Under the pieces are notes generated by a model that was not told the DNA's origin, made no database searches, and was given only the letters and a program-made list of their open reading frames with translations. Made by a program: the position numbers and the translations under genes. DNA of 7,367 bases from an uncultured Lachnospiraceae bacterium (GTDB taxonomy: Bacteria; Bacillota; Clostridia; Lachnospirales; Lachnospiraceae): positions 1-7,367 of the forward strand of contig CACZQU010000296.1 in the NCBI GenBank assembly GCA_902783305.1, given 5' to 3'. This document shows positions 4,602-7,367 of this stretch, one piece after another. The number at the start of each line of letters is the position of its first letter. Position 1 is the stretch's first letter.

Positions 4602-6287
4602 GTGGAAAACAGACAAACCATAGATGCTAAGATCCTGGCAAGGATGTTTCTGTCAGGAGCGAAGAATCTGGAGGCAAAAAAGGAATGGATCAATGAGCTG
4701 AATGTATTTCCGGTACCGGATGGCGACACCGGTACCAATATGACCCTGACCATCCTGTCAGCTGCTTCGGAGGTCAGCGCGCTTGAATCTCCGGATATGG
4801 AGACCTTGTGCAAAGCCATCTCCTCCGGATCCCTGCGCGGAGCCCGGGGGAATTCAGGAGTCATCCTTTCCCAGCTTCTGCGCGGCTTCACCAAAAGCGT
4901 GAAGAAGGCATCATCGCTTGATGCGACGGCAATAGCCGCCGCTATGGAAAAGGCAGTCGAGACTGCCTACAAAGCCGTAATGAAACCAAAGGAAGGAACT
5001 ATCCTCACAGTGGCGAGAGAGGCAGCACAGAAAGCCTCCGAAATCGCCGAGGAGTCCAACAGTCTGGAGATCTTTTTCCGGGAAATTTTTGAACATTCCC
5101 AGATGATCCTTTCCCAGACGCCGGAAATGCTTCCGGTGCTCAAGGAAGCCGGAGTGGTGGATTCCGGAGGCCAGGGTCTCGTCGAGGTCTTCCGCGGTGT
5201 CATCGACGGTTATCTCGGGAAGGATATCGATTACACAGAGTTTGCTGTCCAGGCACCAGCCGTTTTGGAACCGTCCAGGGTGGATGAGCCCTACGAAACG
5301 GATATCACTTTCGGATATTGTACGGAGTTTATCGTTCTCCTCGAGAAGCCCATGAGCGAGGATGATCTCCAGGATTTCAAGGATTTTCTGCTGTCGATCG
5401 GGGATTCCATCGTTCTCGTGGATGATGATGAGCTGATCAAGGTTCACGTTCATACGAATCACCCCGGAGAAGCCTTCGAGAAAGGCCTTACCTATGGTCA
5501 GCTTTCCCGGATGAAGGTTGACAATATGCGTGAGGAGCATCACGAGAAGCTGATCCAGGACTCGGAGCGTCTGGCCAGGGAGCAGCTTGAAGCCGCAAGG
5601 CGCCAGGCCGAAGTCACGGCAGAGCGCAAGAAGGTCGGCTTCATCAGTGTTTCCGTCGGCGCAGGCCTTAGCGCAATCTTCCGCGATCTGGGTGTGGACT
5701 GCCTCATCGAGGGCGGCCAGACGATGAACCCCAGCACAGAAGACATGCTCAAAGCGATTTCCAAGGTAAATGCAGATACCATTTTTGTTTTCCCGAATAA
5801 CAAAAACATTGTCCTCGCCGCGAATCAGGCAAGAGACCTGACGGAGGACAAGGAAGTGATTGTTATCCCCACCAGCACAATTCCGCAGGGAATCACCGCG
5901 ATTATCAGCTATGTCCCTGAGAAGGATCCACAGGAGAATACCCAGTTGATGACGCAGGCCATCAGCATGGTCAAGACCGGCCAGATCACTTATGCGGTCC
6001 GGGATACCAGGCTCGATGCCAAAGAAATCCATGAGGGAGATATCATGGGAATCGGAGACCGTGGAATCCTGGCCGTCGGAAGCGATATCAACGAGGTCGC
6101 TGTGGATGTCGTAAAAGCCATGGCAGATGAAAACAGCGAAGTCATCAGTGTCTACGCCGGCAAGGATGTGCACGGCGAGAAGGCTGAGGAGCTGTACAGC
6201 CTGCTGGAGGAGGCTTACCCGGACTGCGAGGTGGAGCTGAACAGAGGAGATCAGCCGGTATATTATTATATTATATCGGTGGAATAG
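4602..6287 (+). CDS. fakA: Fatty acid kinase catalytic subunit FakA (YloV, DAK phosphatase family)
   Basis: 561 residues, close to YloV/FakA. FakA phosphorylates fatty acids carried by a FakB (DegV-family) protein, giving acyl-phosphate for phospholipid synthesis. No fakB is in this window. The N-terminal DhaL-type kinase domain (about 1-205) shows the Mg/ATP motif NVFPVPDGDTGTNM (34-47), GARGNSGVILSQ (80-91) and VVDSGGQGL (185-193). The middle domain (about 232-310) holds FGYCTEF (237-243) and VHVHTNHPGE (281-290). Cys240, His282 and His284 lie in motifs I recall being metal-linked in S. aureus FakA. A charged helical linker (about 311-344) leads to a DegV-like C-terminal domain (345-561) with FVFPNNKN (395-402), STIPQG and GDRGILAVG. 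Start: GTG at 4602, with GGAGG at 4591-4595 and a 6-base spacing. A hairpin and an intrinsic terminator follow the TAG. Confidence 0.96.
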   Translation: MENRQTIDAKILARMFLSGAKNLEAKKEWINELNVFPVPDGDTGTNMTLTILSAASEVSALESPDMETLCKAISSGSLRGARGNSGVILSQLLRGFTKSVKKASSLDATAIAAAMEKAVETAYKAVMKPKEGTILTVAREAAQKASEIAEESNSLEIFFREIFEHSQMILSQTPEMLPVLKEAGVVDSGGQGLVEVFRGVIDGYLGKDIDYTEFAVQAPAVLEPSRVDEPYETDITFGYCTEFIVLLEKPMSEDDLQDFKDFLLSIGDSIVLVDDDELIKVHVHTNHPGEAFEKGLTYGQLSRMKVDNMREEHHEKLIQDSERLAREQLEAARRQAEVTAERKKVGFISVSVGAGLSAIFRDLGVDCLIEGGQTMNPSTEDMLKAISKVNADTIFVFPNNKNIVLAANQARDLTEDKEVIVIPTSTIPQGITAIISYVPEKDPQENTQLMTQAISMVKTGQITYAVRDTRLDAKEIHEGDIMGIGDRGILAVGSDINEVAVDVVKAMADENSEVISVYAGKDVHGEKAEELYSLLEEAYPDCEVELNRGDQPVYYYIISVE

Positions 6288-6289
6288 GA

Positions 6290-6304
6290 GGCAGCAACGC
6301 TGCC
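6290..6304 (+). repeat. Hairpin immediately after the fakA stop
   Basis: GGCAGC (6290-6295) and GCTGCC (6299-6304) make a perfect 6-pair GC-rich stem with a 3-base loop, starting 3 bases after the fakA TAG. It has no T-run and sits just ahead of the main terminator. It probably adds to transcript 3'-end stability or pausing. Confidence 0.5.
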
Positions 6305-6306
6305 AG

Positions 6307-6338
6307 AAGGCGGAAGACAGATGCTCTTCCGCCTTTTT
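6307..6338 (+). terminator. Rho-independent terminator of asp23-fakA
   Basis: A perfect 11-base stem, AAGGCGGAAGA (6307-6317)/TCTTCCGCCTT (6325-6335), closes a 7-base loop and runs into TTTTT (6334-6338). The minus-strand reading has no T-run, so it acts only on rightward transcripts. It separates fakA from recG. Confidence 0.92.
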
Positions 6339-6387
6339 CGCGCAATGGCGGAGGATCCCCCTTAAGACGAAAGGACAAGGACAGAAA

Positions 6388-7367
6388 ATGAGATTGCGGG
6401 AACTGAAAGGGATAGGGGAAAAAACGGAAAAGCTTCTGGCAAAGCTGGGTCTTGAGACCACACAGGATCTGATCTCCTATTATCCCAGAGAATACGAGGA
6501 ATACGCAGAGCCTGTACCGGCTGCCGGCATGAAGGCAGGGCAGGTGTACTCCGTCAAAGCCCAGGTGGTCTCGGACATTACCCTGGGAACCGGAAAGCTT
6601 CCGGTGGCTGCGGCTGTCCTTCGGGATTCATCCGGTGCCTTACTGCGGGCAGTGTGGTTCCATTCCCCTTATATCCGAAGCGTCCTGAAACGCGGCGGAA
6701 TATATATTTTCCGCGGTAAGACCGTCTGGAAAGGATCTGGCCTGCAGCTGGAGCATCCGGAGTTTTTTTCTCCTGCCGCTTACGAGGAGCTGAAACAAAG
6801 GCTGCAGCCCAGATATGATCTGACAGCCGGTCTTTCCAACAAAACGCTGACCCGGCTGGTAAAAACGGTTCTGGAAGCCGGCACCCCGGAGGAATACCTT
6901 CCGGACAAGGTAACAGAAGAAAACCAGCTGGAAAGCCGGCAGGATGCCCTTTGGGGAATCCATTTTCCCGAAAACCAGGAAGCCTTGAAAAAGGCCAGGA
7001 GGAGACTGGCCTTTGACGAGTTTTTTCTGTTTCTCCTGGCGGTATACCAGATGAAAAAGGAAACCGCCGAAACGGTAAACGGATTTTCCATAAAACCGGT
7101 CTGGGAGACGGAAAAGCTGATCGAAGACCTGCCATATCGTCTCACCAACGCCCAGATGCGCTCCTGGCGGGAAATCGAGAGCGACCTGTCAAAGGACAAG
7201 GTCATGTCAAGGCTCCTGCAAGGCGATGTCGGCAGCGGAAAAACGATCCTGGCGTTTCTCGCCATGCTGCAGACCGCCGGAAACGGATTTCAGGCCGCGC
7301 TCATGGTTCCTACGGAAGTGCTCGCAAAGCAGCACTTTGACGCTTTCGAGGCGCTGTGTGAACAGCA
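6388..7367 (+). CDS. recG: ATP-dependent DNA helicase RecG, N-terminal part (runs off right edge)
   Basis: 326 complete codons are present, about half of the usual ~680 residues, and the frame is open to the edge. RecG is a monomeric superfamily 2 helicase that reverses stalled replication forks and moves branched DNA. The protein starts with a helix-hairpin-helix-like LRELKGIGEKTEKLLAKLG (3-21) and DLISYYPREYEEY. It continues through the OB-fold wedge domain (about 45-140) and the conserved RRLAFDEFFLFLLAVYQMK (205-223). Motor elements already visible are YRLTNAQ (250-256, Q-motif region), Walker A GDVGSGKT (279-286) and motif Ia MVPTEVLAKQH (306-316). The DExH motif and domain 2 lie beyond the edge. 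The ATG at 6388 has a modest AAGGA site (6377-6381) 6 bases upstream, and there is no alternative start nearby. No clear promoter is visible between the terminator and this start. Confidence 0.97.
   Translation, partial: MRLRELKGIGEKTEKLLAKLGLETTQDLISYYPREYEEYAEPVPAAGMKAGQVYSVKAQVVSDITLGTGKLPVAAAVLRDSSGALLRAVWFHSPYIRSVLKRGGIYIFRGKTVWKGSGLQLEHPEFFSPAAYEELKQRLQPRYDLTAGLSNKTLTRLVKTVLEAGTPEEYLPDKVTEENQLESRQDALWGIHFPENQEALKKARRRLAFDEFFLFLLAVYQMKKETAETVNGFSIKPVWETEKLIEDLPYRLTNAQMRSWREIESDLSKDKVMSRLLQGDVGSGKTILAFLAMLQTAGNGFQAALMVPTEVLAKQHFDAFEALCEQ

Noticed and set aside
4911..6461. 516-codon minus-strand open frame opposite fakA
   Set aside because: It is antisense to fakA, has no recognisable domain, and runs through the fakA terminator. 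It is a by-product of fakA codon bias.
1..7367. CRISPR, tRNA, mobile element or toxin-antitoxin content
   Set aside because: No regular direct repeats, cloverleaf, transposase or integrase motifs, or small toxin-like pairs were seen.

Overview
The window looks like chromosomal DNA of a Clostridia-class Firmicute, most likely a Lachnospiraceae-type gut or rumen anaerobe. This is inferred from the gene content: an Asp23-fatty acid kinase (YloU-YloV)-RecG cluster, an rsmD-coaD pair followed by a coiled-coil 'V-ATPase subunit H-like' protein, a RelQ-type alarmone synthetase, and strong AGGAGG-type ribosome binding sites. Base composition is close to balanced. I see no insertion sequence, phage gene, tRNA, rRNA or CRISPR array.

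Layout. Two gene blocks point away from each other across a gap of about 530 bases (3560-4087). Leftward (minus strand), in order of transcription: a methylglyoxal synthase-like gene (3161-3559), rsmD (2467-3063), coaD (1838-2347), a coiled-coil protein with a very acidic tail (1186-1854), a RelQ-type (p)ppGpp synthetase (162-983), and the first 60 codons of a YgiQ-family radical SAM protein (1-181, running off the left edge). Rightward (plus strand): an Asp23/YloU protein (4088-4447), fakA/yloV (4602-6287), an intrinsic terminator, and the first 326 codons of recG (6388 to the right edge).

How it fits together. The leftward block mixes 16S rRNA methylation (RsmD), coenzyme A synthesis (CoaD), stringent-response signalling (RelQ) and a glycolytic bypass (MgsA-like). 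Starts overlap upstream stops at coaD/coiled-coil protein and at relQ/ygiQ, so translation is probably coupled there. An intrinsic terminator stands directly in front of relQ, with a possible promoter upstream of it, so relQ may be controlled by attenuation or by read-through. The rightward block joins an envelope-stress-type protein to the kinase that phosphorylates exogenous fatty acids. recG follows beyond a strong terminator.

Most interesting points. The methylglyoxal synthase-like protein aligns without gaps to the B. subtilis enzyme but has changed several active-site positions (Asp9 to Asn, Asp80 to Asn, His87 to Ala) while keeping Asp60 and Asp90. The relQ leader terminator and the long, hairpin-rich non-coding stretches before asp23 and between asp23 and fakA also deserve a look. 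I did not find a clearly new multi-gene system; most of the window is ordinary housekeeping sequence.
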